NCBI GenBank assembly: GCA_024516155.1
Contig: JAJJXM010000010.1
Span: forward strand, 124,001-188,000
Direction of reading: 5' to 3'
Length of the DNA: 64,000 bases
DNA from: Pyronema omphalodes
Taxonomy: Eukaryota > Ascomycota > Pezizomycetes > Pezizales > Pyronemataceae
Positions 47,617 to 57,976 of this stretch are shown here, one piece after another. A program made the position numbers and the translations under genes. How positions within the stretch are numbered: the first letter of the stretch is position 1; each line of letters opens with the position of its first letter. The notes under the pieces are model-generated. The model was not told the DNA's origin. It did no database searches and saw only the letters and a list, made by a program, of their open reading frames with translations.

Positions 47617-47897
47617 AGTTGCTGGGTCGTGTCCAAGCGTGAGGCGTGGAACAGAGCTTAAAGGTTGGCAGTTGGTTAGCTAATTCTGTGCGTGATAATT
47701 GAGGACGGGTAACTTTTGCTCGACTCACACCCGGGTGGAAATTCCAAAAACGCGGTTGTCTCACGCGCAGAAAACCCGTGCCAAGACGGCTCGCTCTTTA
47801 GCGTGACAACAGGGATCCATTTCTTTCCCTTCATCGTCGTCTGTCATTTAGCCTCTAGAACTTTCTTCACGTCCTACAACCCACGAATCCATCCAAA
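47617..47897. promoter_or_regulatory. shared intergenic promoter of PRP6 and RPB6
   Basis: 281 bp between two divergent essential RNA-machinery genes. It must drive both. The RPB6 side is pyrimidine-rich (TTCTTTCCCTTC) just upstream of the start. No TATA box identified. Confidence 0.55.
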
Positions 47898-48471
47898 ATG
47901 TCTGACGACGGTTACGGCAACGACGAGCCCGAATTTAACGAGGACTTCGACGAGCCGATCGACGACTTTGACGAGGAGCCCACTTTCTCTGACAACGAGG
48001 ACAATGAAAACGACGGCGGTGCCAATGCAAACCAGGACTTTATCGCCTCTGGTGATCCAGCTGCTGCCGCTGCAGCTGCGCAGGGTGGATCTAAGGGAAA
48101 GCTTGAGGACAAGAAGATTCCTGACGACCAGCGCAACACCACTCCTTACATGACCAAGTACGAGCGTGCAAGATTGTTGGGAACTAGAGCTCTTCAGATT
48201 AGGTGTGTGGACGATAGAGGAATGCGCGATCAAGTGGATGAAGGCTGACATTATGACAGCATGAATGCCCCTGTCCTTGTCGACACTGGTGGAGAGACCG
48301 ACCCTCTCCAGATTGCTTTGAAGGAGTTGCAGGAGAAGAAGATTCCCCTCGTTGTGAGGAGATATCTTCCTGATGGATGGTACGCGATTACTATGATACA
48401 AATGACTTTACACATTGATTACTAATTGCCACAATAGTTACGAGGACTGGCGCTGCGAAGAGCTTATCTAA
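47898..48471 (+). CDS. RPB6: RNA polymerase I/II/III shared subunit RPB6, 152 aa
   Basis: Three exons, 47898-48202, 48260-48379 and 48438-48471, total 459 nt. Acidic N-terminus ([20 protein letters not shown]) as in yeast Rpo26, an Ala run, then the conserved core [60 protein letters not shown] and [13 protein letters not shown]. The core alone identifies the family. The subunit stabilises the clamp of all three nuclear polymerases (family knowledge). The short last exon gives only the final 11 residues. RPC37 for Pol III is elsewhere in the window. Confidence 0.97.
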
Positions 48472-49145
48472 GCTTATCCAAAATTGTTCATTTTAATTTT
48501 CTCTACACGCCTCCCTCTTGGCCCATCACGATAGATTAGTCAGACACTGGAGTTTTCAGCGGGTTTCTGTTTTTTTTTTCTGCATTTACACATACCTTTC
48601 CTTGGATCAAACAAATATTTTTTTGGGCACACTACTGCATTTGGTGATGAAGGTGGTGGCTTCCGATTTCAAGAGTTAGGAAGACAAGTGTTCTTGATAC
48701 CCGTGAATCATCATGTGTGGTAATGCCATAAACATGAATACTAACCGAATATTACTGTACAAACACATCCTCTATCAGCTCAAAGAAGTCTCTTTGTGTG
48801 CTTTATTCGATGTGTCAGTAGGGGTCAGGACATCTGTGAGGTGAATTAATCTCCTTTGAGCTTCCAGAGCTTCCCTCTCTGGTTCAAGGCGTTAGATCTA
48901 TGTCGTGCATAAATATTACGACATGCATACGGCTGATTCACAATGCATATATTAGCTTTTAGTAACCTCGTATCCCGCCAAAACATCTTCACCTTCATGG
49001 GTATCATAACTTGTGCCCCTAAACTCCAAAGCATAAACAAAATACCATCCAAAATGCAATCACCAGAAATCCTCCCCCATCCCTATCCTAGGCCTCCAAC
49101 CTAAATTTCCTTCTCCCACATATTCTCGGGGCTCTCCAACCTTAC
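48472..49145. other. convergent intergenic region, no gene seen
   Basis: About 670 bp between the RPB6 and NAA50-like 3' ends. T runs after RPB6 and no recognisable exons. Confidence 0.45.
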
Positions 49146-49826
49146 TTACTCCCTCGGAATCATCAATTTAACAACCCTCGCCCCATTCGGCCTCAGCTTC
49201 CTGTAATAACCCTTCACAACCTCTTCCTCCACCACGAAGCCCCTCTTCGCATACCATTCCAACGCCTCATGATTCTCCGTCCAAACATGGGCATAAACCT
49301 CTCTTATCCCCCAAGATTTTGCAGTCTCCACAATGTCCTTCAATAACGCCGATGCAGCTCCTAGGTTCCGAAATGGTGAGAGAACACATAGAGTCATTAT
49401 ATAAATCTTTCCATCGTTGTAGACAATTCCTGAAGGACCTATCATTCCCTCATCTGGTGAGGAAGCACCTGATGAGCTTGTCGAAGAACTCGCTGAATAG
49501 CTTGCTGAAGGGCCTGTTGAGGAACCTGCCAAAGAGCCTGTTCTAGAACCTATCGAACCTTTCATTCCAGCCAAACCATTTTCCTCGGTTTTCTTCAAAG
49601 GTTGTGAAGGCGTAGTATCAGCTTCATAACGGGCACAAATCCCACCGACTACAGTTTCGCCCCAGAATGCAACTCGAGATAAGGCACTTAAAGCAGGGGA
49701 GGATATGATTTCTTTATAGAAACTGTCTTTATATGCGACTGGTAACAGGAGACTATTTAGTCTTTTAAGGGCGGCGATGTTGTTGCCAGAACTTGAGGGG
49801 GCGGTTGTGAGTTTTGAGGTTGGCAT
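49146..49826 (-). CDS. GNAT N-acetyltransferase, Naa50/San-like, 226 aa
   Basis: Single exon. I chose the ATG at 49826 (MPTSKLTTAPSSSGNNIAAL); an in-frame ATG at 49961 lies in low-complexity sequence. The order fits Naa50: LKRLNSLLLPVAYKDSFYKE, VAFWGETVVGGICARYEAD, then after a Ser/Gly-rich insert of about 55 residues KIYIMTLCVLSPFRNLGAAS, HVWTENHEALEWYAKRGFVV and VKGYYRKL. The acetyl-CoA loop RNLGAA fits the R/QxxGxG/A motif. Naa50 acetylates protein N-termini with the NatA complex (family knowledge). The insert between beta strands has the repeated SSTSSSGASS composition and is not expected in animal homologues. Confidence 0.88.
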   Translation of the reverse strand: MPTSKLTTAPSSSGNNIAALKRLNSLLLPVAYKDSFYKEIISSPALSALSRVAFWGETVVGGICARYEADTTPSQPLKKTEENGLAGMKGSIGSRTGSLAGSSTGPSASYSASSSTSSSGASSPDEGMIGPSGIVYNDGKIYIMTLCVLSPFRNLGAASALLKDIVETAKSWGIREVYAHVWTENHEALEWYAKRGFVVEEEVVKGYYRKLRPNGARVVKLMIPRE

Positions 49827-50647
49827 TGCGATTGCGGCGAGGGAGGCGAGTGCGGGGTGGTGAGGAGGTTGGGAGGAAGTTGAGGAGAGGTGATGAGAAA
49901 GTAGGGAGGATGGGGTGAAGGTGTGAAGCTGAGTGAAGATGCTGAAATGTTGAAATAGCAACTGAATTAATATGTGTGGGGGCGGCGTTGAGAACGAATG
50001 GATGCACCGAGGAAAGTGGGGTGCTGTTCTTGGTGCAGGTTTTGACTGATGAAACGCGTGAAGGTGGGGGGGGGGGGGGGGACGCGATAGTCAAGGTGTT
50101 ACGCGGATCCGGAAGTTAAGTGGCGATTTGAACGCGAGTTGGCGTGTTCTACCAGTGGATCTTATGTTAAATCTATTATAGCTGATGCAAAGGTCTAGAC
50201 CCACCCTGCAATGTTGTAGATTTTGTGTGCTTTGCTCAGGTTACGGAATTTTTTATTTGCTTCATTGTTCGTTTCATGGTTCAAGAAATCAATGAAAACA
50301 ATAGCTGGTTTGTAAGCTTTAAAATGAGATGAATTGCTACGTACTGCTACTTGCTTGTGAAGCTCCGGCATAGGGGGAATCAGGAAGCTCGAAATTGAAC
50401 CAATCGGAATTGTAAGCGATACGAGCTTTTGTTTGGCATGTGATTCTTCACATTTAGCAATGCGTGAACTTTTTTGAAAAATGACGAGTTATGTGAATCA
50501 ATTCCTGCACATACCACAATGCCCCCATTCCAGGTCGGCCAACTATACCCAACTCAAAACCAAGAATTTTAACTCCCATGTCCATACATCTAGACCATAA
50601 CGCAAAAAAAAACCCCAAAGTACATGGTTTGATATTCTAACACTCTA
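49827..50647. other. intergenic DNA with a G run, no gene seen
   Basis: Includes a 16-nt G run (50066-50081). AT-rich to 50600. No RNA gene or exon recognised. Confidence 0.45.
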
Positions 50648-51992
50648 TCACTGAGACAATGGCACACCACCCTGACCTCTTCCACCCCGTCCCCCGCGAC
50701 CTCCTCTTCCTCTTCCTCCGCCTCTTCCGCGATAAGGTCCACTCCGTTTGGCGTAGGTTTGAGATTTGGCATACTTTGGGTAAATCAACTCGTCTGCAAA
50801 TCCAACATCTGCAAACTTCAAAAAACTTGTAACTCCCGAATCGATAACCGCCACAATAACATTTCTATACCCATCCTTAAGCCTTTTGAACATGTTGTGG
50901 TTATTCGCAGACGGGTCTACAGGCACCGAATCCAGCACACCTGCCAACTGCGCCAACGTAGGAACTCCCGCATCTCGTGCGTTCACGATTGCGATCCGGA
51001 AATCAGGTGGTCCTGGATCAGACTTGCGGAAGTGTGGACGGGGTTTCCACATGTAGTAGCAGATACGGTATGGGTAGCGCGCATTTTCGTCGGTAGTTGG
51101 AATAACCTCATGTGGAGGACGATGGCAAGGGATCAAAGCTAGGCGCTCATAGATGCGGTTGTAGTTGCGGTAGACTTGTGGGCGGACAAGAGGGCCTGAT
51201 TGGGGCTGCGGAGGTGGACCGAAGAGGGTAGAGTAGAGCTGAGAAAAGAGGCCGGGAGGTTTCGTAGTTGCAGTTTGTACGGTTATGAGAGGTGTCTTTT
51301 GTTCTTCGGTAGGTTCTAAGAGAAGTCAGCAGAGATTCAACATCTTTAAGATGTGTCGCATACCGTCATCAAAAAATGTAGGAGTCCTCTGAATGTAGAA
51401 ACCGGAGCGCTTTAGGTAAGCGTAGACCTGGTATCTTTCCAACCCTCCAGCAGCCTCGAGACAGGATGCATAGACACCCTGCATAGACATAGGTACACCC
51501 TCCTCCCACCAGCACTCCAGGGATCCTCTCTCCACCATGTAGATAGTTTCCTCTGGTAGCAACCAGAGTGTTCCTGTAGTATCTGCCTTTCCCAGCGTCT
51601 TAAAATGAGGTCCTCGTGCAAGCTTGATTTCGGTCATATTCTTCTCAGGCCGCCAGATGCCCTCGACATGCGCTTTACTGGTATGTTTCCTCTCTCCACA
51701 GAGAGCATCATGCATAGCCTGTCGGGATTGCTCCAGAATTTCCTCCTGTAGGTCTGTTCCATTAGGTTCAAAGTCCTTTTCTCCACGCCTTGGGATTGAT
51801 GCTTGATCTGTAGATCTTCGTCGTCAGTTAGCTTTTGCGCCCCACTTGAGGTGACTCTACCCACCATGGTGAGACATACTTGCTGAATTGACTCAGGAAC
51901 CGAAAGTCTTGAGTCTCGTCCGAGATGTCAACATCTTGGTCGTGGTTGTGGGTAGAAAGGAGACGGAGGTTATCAGATTCGGTGTCGTCCAT
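50648..51992 (-). CDS. SEN54: tRNA-splicing endonuclease subunit Sen54 with RGG-rich tail, 410 aa
   Basis: Three exons: 51992-51880, 51815-51364 and 51315-50648, total 1233 nt. Intron 1 (64 nt) has a CTAAC branch point and an AAG acceptor. N-terminus MDDTESDNLRLLSTHNHDQD; the Sen54 core is RGEKDFEPNGTDLQEEILEQ, SRQAMHDALCGERKHTSKAH, TLWLLPEETIYMVERGSLEC and LERYQVYAYLKRSGFYIQRT. Sen54 is the non-catalytic partner of Sen2 in the tetramer (family knowledge). The central linker is Pro-rich and the C-terminal part (PDFRIAIVNARDAGVPTLAQ) is the conserved end domain. The last roughly 25 residues are an RGG/GRGG box, odd for this family. SEN34 lies 27 kb away in the same window. Confidence 0.94.
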
Positions 51993-53848
51993 GTTGGAGT
52001 GGGTAGGTAGATGCTGCGATACCATGAAATAAAACGATACTAGAGAAGCTGGGGACGCTACATAGTCGAAGGCTTTGGCACGGCCTACGGGTTGTGCCAC
52101 AGCCCAAATTTGGCACTAGAGTAGATCGCTGTGCAACAGTGCATGAGATGATGCACAGGCTTGGCGGGTCACTTTGGTCTGACAATGGGAAACATTAATA
52201 GTCACTCGAATGGGTCTTCACATAAATGATTCGACGTTTTGCACGGACTGGTTTTTGGAGTGTCCTAGGGGAAAAATAAAGTTGCTTTAAGGATAATTGA
52301 ATATCCCGAGTCATGATAAGCTTTTTGCTACTTAATACTCATGATTTTTTACACGGGATTCAGAGTCGCTGTTAACACTCACTTGAAAGGGAATGGCTCA
52401 GCCAACAGGGTGTGGCCAACAGTAATGGCATTAGATGCACACATGATGGTATGGTGATACCAGAATGCTCCCTTCCGGCTATATGGCGGCAATTCAGAAA
52501 AATGGTAAATGCGTCGAGGGGAGAGGGGTGGATAGCGCTAACCGTGGCAAACGGATCGGTTTGCACAGGTGTTCGGGTTGGGAATCGGCATGAAAGCGAG
52601 GGGCGAAGTGAGAAATGGCTACAGAGGCCCCTTCCGAATGAAGAAACCTCGAGGAGAAGAATCATCCGCCGGACAATTAGTGATATAGTTACTCGCATCG
52701 TAAGTATACTGCCTAGGCTGTGAGAGCTATTTTTTTCATAATTTTCCTACGCTGTTAACAGGTTCTTTTCAATCGACCTATGTATATCAACACATAAATT
52801 CTATTCATGAGGGGACGCTTCTATATCATTAATTCACGGCCATTGTCTTTAACTAATTCTTACTTTTGGGATTGCTGTGATCATGTACACATAGTAGGTA
52901 GGACGCATCACTCACTCTCTCATACAAAGTTTGAACCAGTCGCAATACTTAATCAGAATAACAGTAGATGAATCTTATTTTCTTGGCGGTGATAATCATG
53001 CGCTTTGAGGATACTTAGTTGTTGTTACATTTCCATTCTCGTCTCTATGTGTCATTATTTGAATCACATGGTTGCTCGTGTGCACGTATAGCTCTCACAA
53101 TTAGCATTGTTCAGATCTCGGGAGCCTTAGAAAACATATATACCTTATGGAGCACTGACACACAGCTTGTTATACAAATATTGATTATCAATGTTGTACA
53201 AAATAATAATAATTCTGGAAGAGTCAGGTCCCTCCTTCTGTGTCAACACCAAAACCTATGAAAATATTTTTATTGGCTTTTCCAATCATTCAAAATTCTA
53301 CAGCTTCGGTAGAACTATTGGCTCTCATACGGCACTTAATGCATCGTAACTTGTGCATCAGAAACTAAACCTAGAAATCCGGTCCCGGCATTCTCTAGCC
53401 AACCGAAGTGCTGCGAAGCTACTCATATCCGAGTGACCCGCGATGACCCCATCTGAAACGACTGGCGGACATTATACGAGCCAGCGCGCACATCATCAAC
53501 TCGTAATTTACTTAGGTGACACGTCTTGTTTCGGAGCTCATCTCATAAATATTCATCCAACCCTTCGCGTAACCACAACCACGATTACAACCACTCAGTG
53601 AACGTATCTTTCAAGATTTACGTCATGGCAGTGCTTCTACGATTAGCACCGCCTCAAACCCACATCATCATGTATGCCACGAGATGAGAATCAATAAGGT
53701 GATGAAATGCATCTGTTGTCCATCGATTTTCAAACACACATTGGTTCAGCTGGCCTATGAGACAGACGAAGCCACTTATATTTTGTCCGTTATCCTCCCT
53801 TAGCGAAGCGAGCCGTTAAATCGGAGTTTGTTCGACATAGAGTACAAA
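51993..53848. other. intergenic DNA, no gene recognised
   Basis: About 1.86 kb. Frames on both strands at 52372-52723 are open for about 100 codons but match nothing. AT-rich from 52730 on. It includes the SEN54 and one-TM-protein promoters. Confidence 0.4.
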
Positions 53849-54338
53849 ATGACCACCTTGTTCAACTTTACAGCTTATTTTCGGCTACTTGCTACGCTTT
53901 TCGCGCTTGCATACTTCGCTAAAAAAGCGGCAGCGCTACCGAAAGGCAACCGAGGAGGCACCGGCGGGTCACAAACTTCATCAGGCGGTGGGGATTCGGG
54001 TATTTCCAGGTAATTATTGACCGTCAATTAAACCTTATTTTAAAATTTCCATCCGTTCAAGGACTGATAAAAGCAGCGAAATTCTCTCAGATACAGAAAT
54101 AGCTGGCATAGTTATTGGATGTGTATCAGCTTTAGTGTTGTTATGGCTTGCAATTGCAACTTGGAAGAGTGTGAAGAGGAAGAAGATGATTGAATATGAG
54201 CGAGCGAGAATAGCGGATGAAAGTGGGGATTCAGTTCCGCATGCGATTGTTGCTCAGAAACAAGACGCAATGGTGGATATGATTAAGAAGAAGAAAAAAA
54301 CTAAAGGTCATTGGTTAAATAATTGGGAATGGTTTTAG
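53849..54338 (+). CDS. Putative type I single-pass membrane protein, 145 aa
   Basis: Two exons, 53849-54009 and 54062-54338, total 438 nt, intron 52 nt. The N-terminus MTTLFNFTAYFRLLATLFAL then AYFAKKAAALPKG looks like a signal peptide with a likely cleavage near AAALP. A short Gly/Ser-rich outer part (GGTGGSQTSSGGGDSG) follows. The second exon has a clear membrane helix (IAGIVIGCVSALVLLWLAIA) and a basic stop-transfer (KSVKRKKMIEYERAR), then a short cytosolic tail ending KKKKKTKGHWLNNWEWF. I recognise no family. The layout resembles many fungal small surface proteins. Confidence 0.7.
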
Positions 54339-55655
54339 GGATGTTTGGAAAGGGGCATAGGGTAGGGTAGGGTGTTACGGTGTAGAATTGGGTCTTGATC
54401 CGAATAGTAGAGGGGGGGGGGGGTGTTTTTTTTTGAGATTCTCTTGATTTTTAATGACGAATTTTCTATATACATAATTAATATCTCAGAATTTAATCAA
54501 AAAGAATCTTCGACTGAATGTTTTTCTTTTCTTAAAGAAAAAAAAAATCACTGATCATCATTGGAGACAAGTGTTGTTAGGTTTTGCTATTCTGATCCGA
54601 CCGTGACAAGGATTATGATCTGACATCACCACGGGTAACCACTGGGCTTAGAAAAGGTCATGTATCTCTCCGTATCTAACAGAGAGGTTTCACAACGATT
54701 CTGCACCTTTTCTACGGCTGCGGAGCAATCGGGATCTATTATTGCATGATGCAATATAAGATGCCTAATCCGATCATCTCAACAACTGACGGGACAGGAA
54801 GTATGTGTCAATTACCCATGAACTGGTAAGGGTTGGGTCTTAAAGCACCAATTATGGTAGATCCCGACGAAAAGGTGTATAGTGTTAGTGCATTTGTTAC
54901 ACAAAACATGCGGTTATCTTACATGTATATATACATCCTTGTGATAACAGAGCAAAAATTTGGAACGGTGTAATTCAAATTTCACTTAGATTGTGCATTG
55001 CGGGCCGTGGCCGAATATGCGTGATAGCATACACATAACGCAACGAAATTCTTCCAGATGGAGAGGGTTTGCAATGAGGAATATGCTTTGTTCAGTGCGA
55101 TAGTCGAAGTATTGCGCTGTGCTAGAGGTATAGTGAGGTTGTGCGTCCCTTGTGATTTACAAGCAACCTGTTGTTTAGGCATCCAGAGGTTGAGAGCAGC
55201 TAATCATATTGGCTTATCCTTTCTTTACACGAAGGAAACGAATTCAACTTCCATTCTCTTGAAGCACAGAGTCAGTTATATGCTTCCAGTAGTGTCTTTA
55301 TCCTTGCCATCACATCCATGGTTTAGTCTCTCAATGTTACTTTGACAACCGCCCTAAACCAAGCATATGCCCCGTTGGAAAACTCCCTGGTACAGTATCG
55401 AACCATCGGACCCTCGAACCAAGCCTCTTACCGGGTATGCACCTACCTTACCTCGATGCTTGTTCCACAAACTTCCATCGGCTTTCGTTTGATCTAAACT
55501 GTGTACTGTTTTCGATCCAACTGTTTTTAGACCCGGATTCATCAACTCGATCTCACAGGCTGTTGTACTATTTTAGGACGACACGGACTCGAACACCCAT
55601 CAAAAATCATCGAAAATTCACGGCAAGATCAACTTAAACGGTTCAGGCATCAGCT
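54339..55655. other. intergenic DNA, no gene recognised
   Basis: Begins with a 12-nt G run (54412-54423) and T run. The rest is unremarkable; no exon-like structure. Confidence 0.45.
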
Positions 55656-56254
55656 ATGATGCCATTCTTTCGACTGTTCGTTCGCATGCCGACTTCTTCA
55701 CGCGTGTTGAACTCTGGCCTCATGCCCGCCACGAGATCAGCCTTCAAGCCTCGTTTTTTCAGCACCCCACCAGCATCTTCCCCAGCTTCTGTCAAGCCCA
55801 AAGGAAAGTTCGCCAAATATGCCTTGCTATTCGCTGGTAAGCCTGTGAGCTACTTTACTTCATTTCTCATTCTCCACGAGATCACGGCTGTGTTGCCAGT
55901 TGCTGGGATTTTCTGGTACATCCATACCACATCCTGGACTCCTCCTGGAATCTCGGAGGAGCTCGTTAAGAGTAAGATGGAGTTTGCCAAGCGGTGGACA
56001 GCAGAGTGGGGATTAGGAAAGTGGTTTGAGGGTGACAAAGGAGCGAGGATGTTGCTTGAGTGAGTTTTCCGAGCCCAATAAGAAAGGTCAGGCTAATGGG
56101 CTATAGGCTTGGAACTGCGTACGCGGTTGTCAAGGTCGCTATGCCAATCAGAATGGCAGTTAGTATTGCGGGAGCTCCATTGTTTGCGAGATGGGCCGTC
56201 GAGCCAATCAGACATGCCGGAATTCGGATTTTTAAAAGCTTCAGAAAGCCGTAG
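55656..56254 (+). CDS. DUF1279 (FAM210-like) mitochondrial membrane protein, 183 aa
   Basis: Two exons, 55656-56059 and 56107-56254, intron 47 nt. The N-terminus MMPFFRLFVRMPTSSRVLNS with SAFKPRFFSTPPASSPA is an Arg/Ser-rich mitochondrial presequence. The DUF1279 domain reads KFAKYALLFAGKPVSYFTSF, HEITAVLPVAGIFWYIHTTS and, after the intron, ELGTAYAVVKVAMPIRMAVS and IAGAPLFARWAVEPI. It contains one or two membrane helices. FAM210 proteins are linked to mitochondrial translation and metabolism in animals (family knowledge); fungal members are little studied. An ATG eleven codons downstream (MPTSS) is an alternative start. Confidence 0.88.
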
Positions 56255-56859
56255 TTCAAACCAGGAGCGGGTACTCTGGTTGTCCCTCTGGTTAGGGAGG
56301 TGTATATCAGCGCGATTATGAAGCGACTTTGAGGTGATACCAGCAGGACTGAAGTGATAGTTTTAGACGATGCGAATGAGGTTGAAAGGCATTTTTTTAG
56401 TTACCATTAGGAATTGTACTACAACGGAGGAGGCTATTGATTAGAGGGCGCCTATAGGAAATATGTACCTTAGACGACATATGTGTCCAAGACAGAAGGT
56501 CAATGATCGTATTTTTCAAGCTTGAATTGAAATATTAAACTTACTACTGAGGTCCTCTCATTTTTGGCATGAACTAAATTTTTTCGAATCTAGTGTAGGT
56601 TGGTAGTTACTTGTAGAGTATATATCTTGCCAATTCGATTAAAATTATGCACATTCGAGTAGTAATTAATTGCTAGCAGCTATTTTATTTTTTTGAGCGC
56701 TATGACTATCAGGACTGTCTATGATATGCGTGCAAGCGCCAGACGGTCCGAGTAATTGATTTAATAATCAATAGGGTATGGTATTACAAAGAAAACTTTT
56801 GAGACAGTCCGACTCAAATCAACACGACTGTCTGTAAACATTCCACCCACAAAAACCTC
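56255..56859. other. convergent intergenic region, no gene seen
   Basis: About 600 bp AT-rich between the DUF1279 and Ca3427-like 3' ends. No repeat or RNA gene noted. Confidence 0.45.
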
Positions 56860-57976
56860 TTAGTTGTTCACATCCATGATCATATCCTGAACAGTGACCT
56901 TATCATCCTTAACCACCGCGGCTTTCTTCAAAATGCTGACTGTCTTCTCAACCACCTCCTTCTCAACCAATTTACAGTCCTTTGAAAACTCCACAGTCTT
57001 CAGCCATTCCCTAGCATCTTCAGCGGAGTAGTCGAGGTTACCAGCGATCCACTCAACAGCCTCATCCTTGTGTCCGTTAAAGTATTTAACACCCTCATCC
57101 ACCGCAGCCAAGAAAGCACCAGTAGTAGCTACTCCCTCTTTGTTCTCAGTCAAAGACTTGTGGGCGACAATGTGCCATGAAGGCCAAGGGGTGTAGATCT
57201 CTCCAATCCTCTTAATCTCTCCAGAGTCGTAGTACTTTCTGTTTATTCTCCATTAGTATTTATTCGCTTATGTATGTGTAGAATACTCACTTGCTAGTGA
57301 AATGCTCCCACATGAAAGCCTCTGCCTCCTTCCCCTCAGTATGCTTCTTATTCACCGCATCTCTAAGGTTCTTAAAGTCGTTCAAGATCACCCACTCAAA
57401 CGGTTCCTGTCCTTTCTTTAACCACCCATTCTGCTCTGCCAAAACATATCCCATAACGTAACTTCCACTTCCAATTCTAGAGATTCCTAACCTCTTTCCT
57501 CCCTCGAGGTCTGCAGGACTTGAAACATCTCCTCTCTCAGCTCCTGAAGAGATAGCCCAGCATAGGGGAGTATCGACATATTTTCCAACCAACTTGAAGG
57601 AGTCGTTACCGTTGGCAAGGGATGCAATCCAGCCTTCAGTCAATCCAATTGCCAGGTCGAGCTCAGCAGAGTCGAGAGATTTGATCATAGCCCCAGTTCC
57701 CGAAGGATAAGGGAGGAGGTTAACCTCTAGGTTACGGGATTTGAAGAAGGAGTGTGCAATGGCGAAGTGGAGGGGGGTAGAGAAGTGTTCGGGAACGTAT
57801 CCGACGCGGAGGGTAGTAGGGGCGGACATGGTGTAGCTGCGGGCAGTTCGTGCGGGAAAAGCGGTGATCTGAGTAATAGACTTCGTTTGAGGACTTCGAC
57901 TTCGCAGAATGGATGAGATAGTGTAACGAGGGGTTATATGAATGCTGGCGCGGATATAGGGTGCTGTGAAGAACAT
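56860..57976 (-). CDS. Ca3427-like type 2 periplasmic-binding-fold protein, 354 aa
   Basis: Two exons, 57976-57291 and 57238-56860. The mature core starts MSAPTTLRVGYVPEHFSTPL and continues HFAIAHSFFKSRNLEVNLLP, YPSGTGAMIKSLDSAELDLA, GLTEGWIASLANGNDSFKLV and GKYVDTPLCWAISSGAERGD: the fungal relatives of NMT1/THI5-type substrate-binding proteins, typified by Candida Ca3427. The function is unknown in the family as far as I know. The longer start at 57976 adds an Arg/Ser-rich segment ending FPARTARSYT, which would be a good mitochondrial presequence; the shorter start at 57829 gives 305 aa. I favour the long form, but either is possible. Confidence 0.85.

Noticed and set aside
52372..52723. Overlapping frames of about 100 codons on both strands
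   Set aside because: No family signature; mutual overlap suggests chance in a GC-richer patch.
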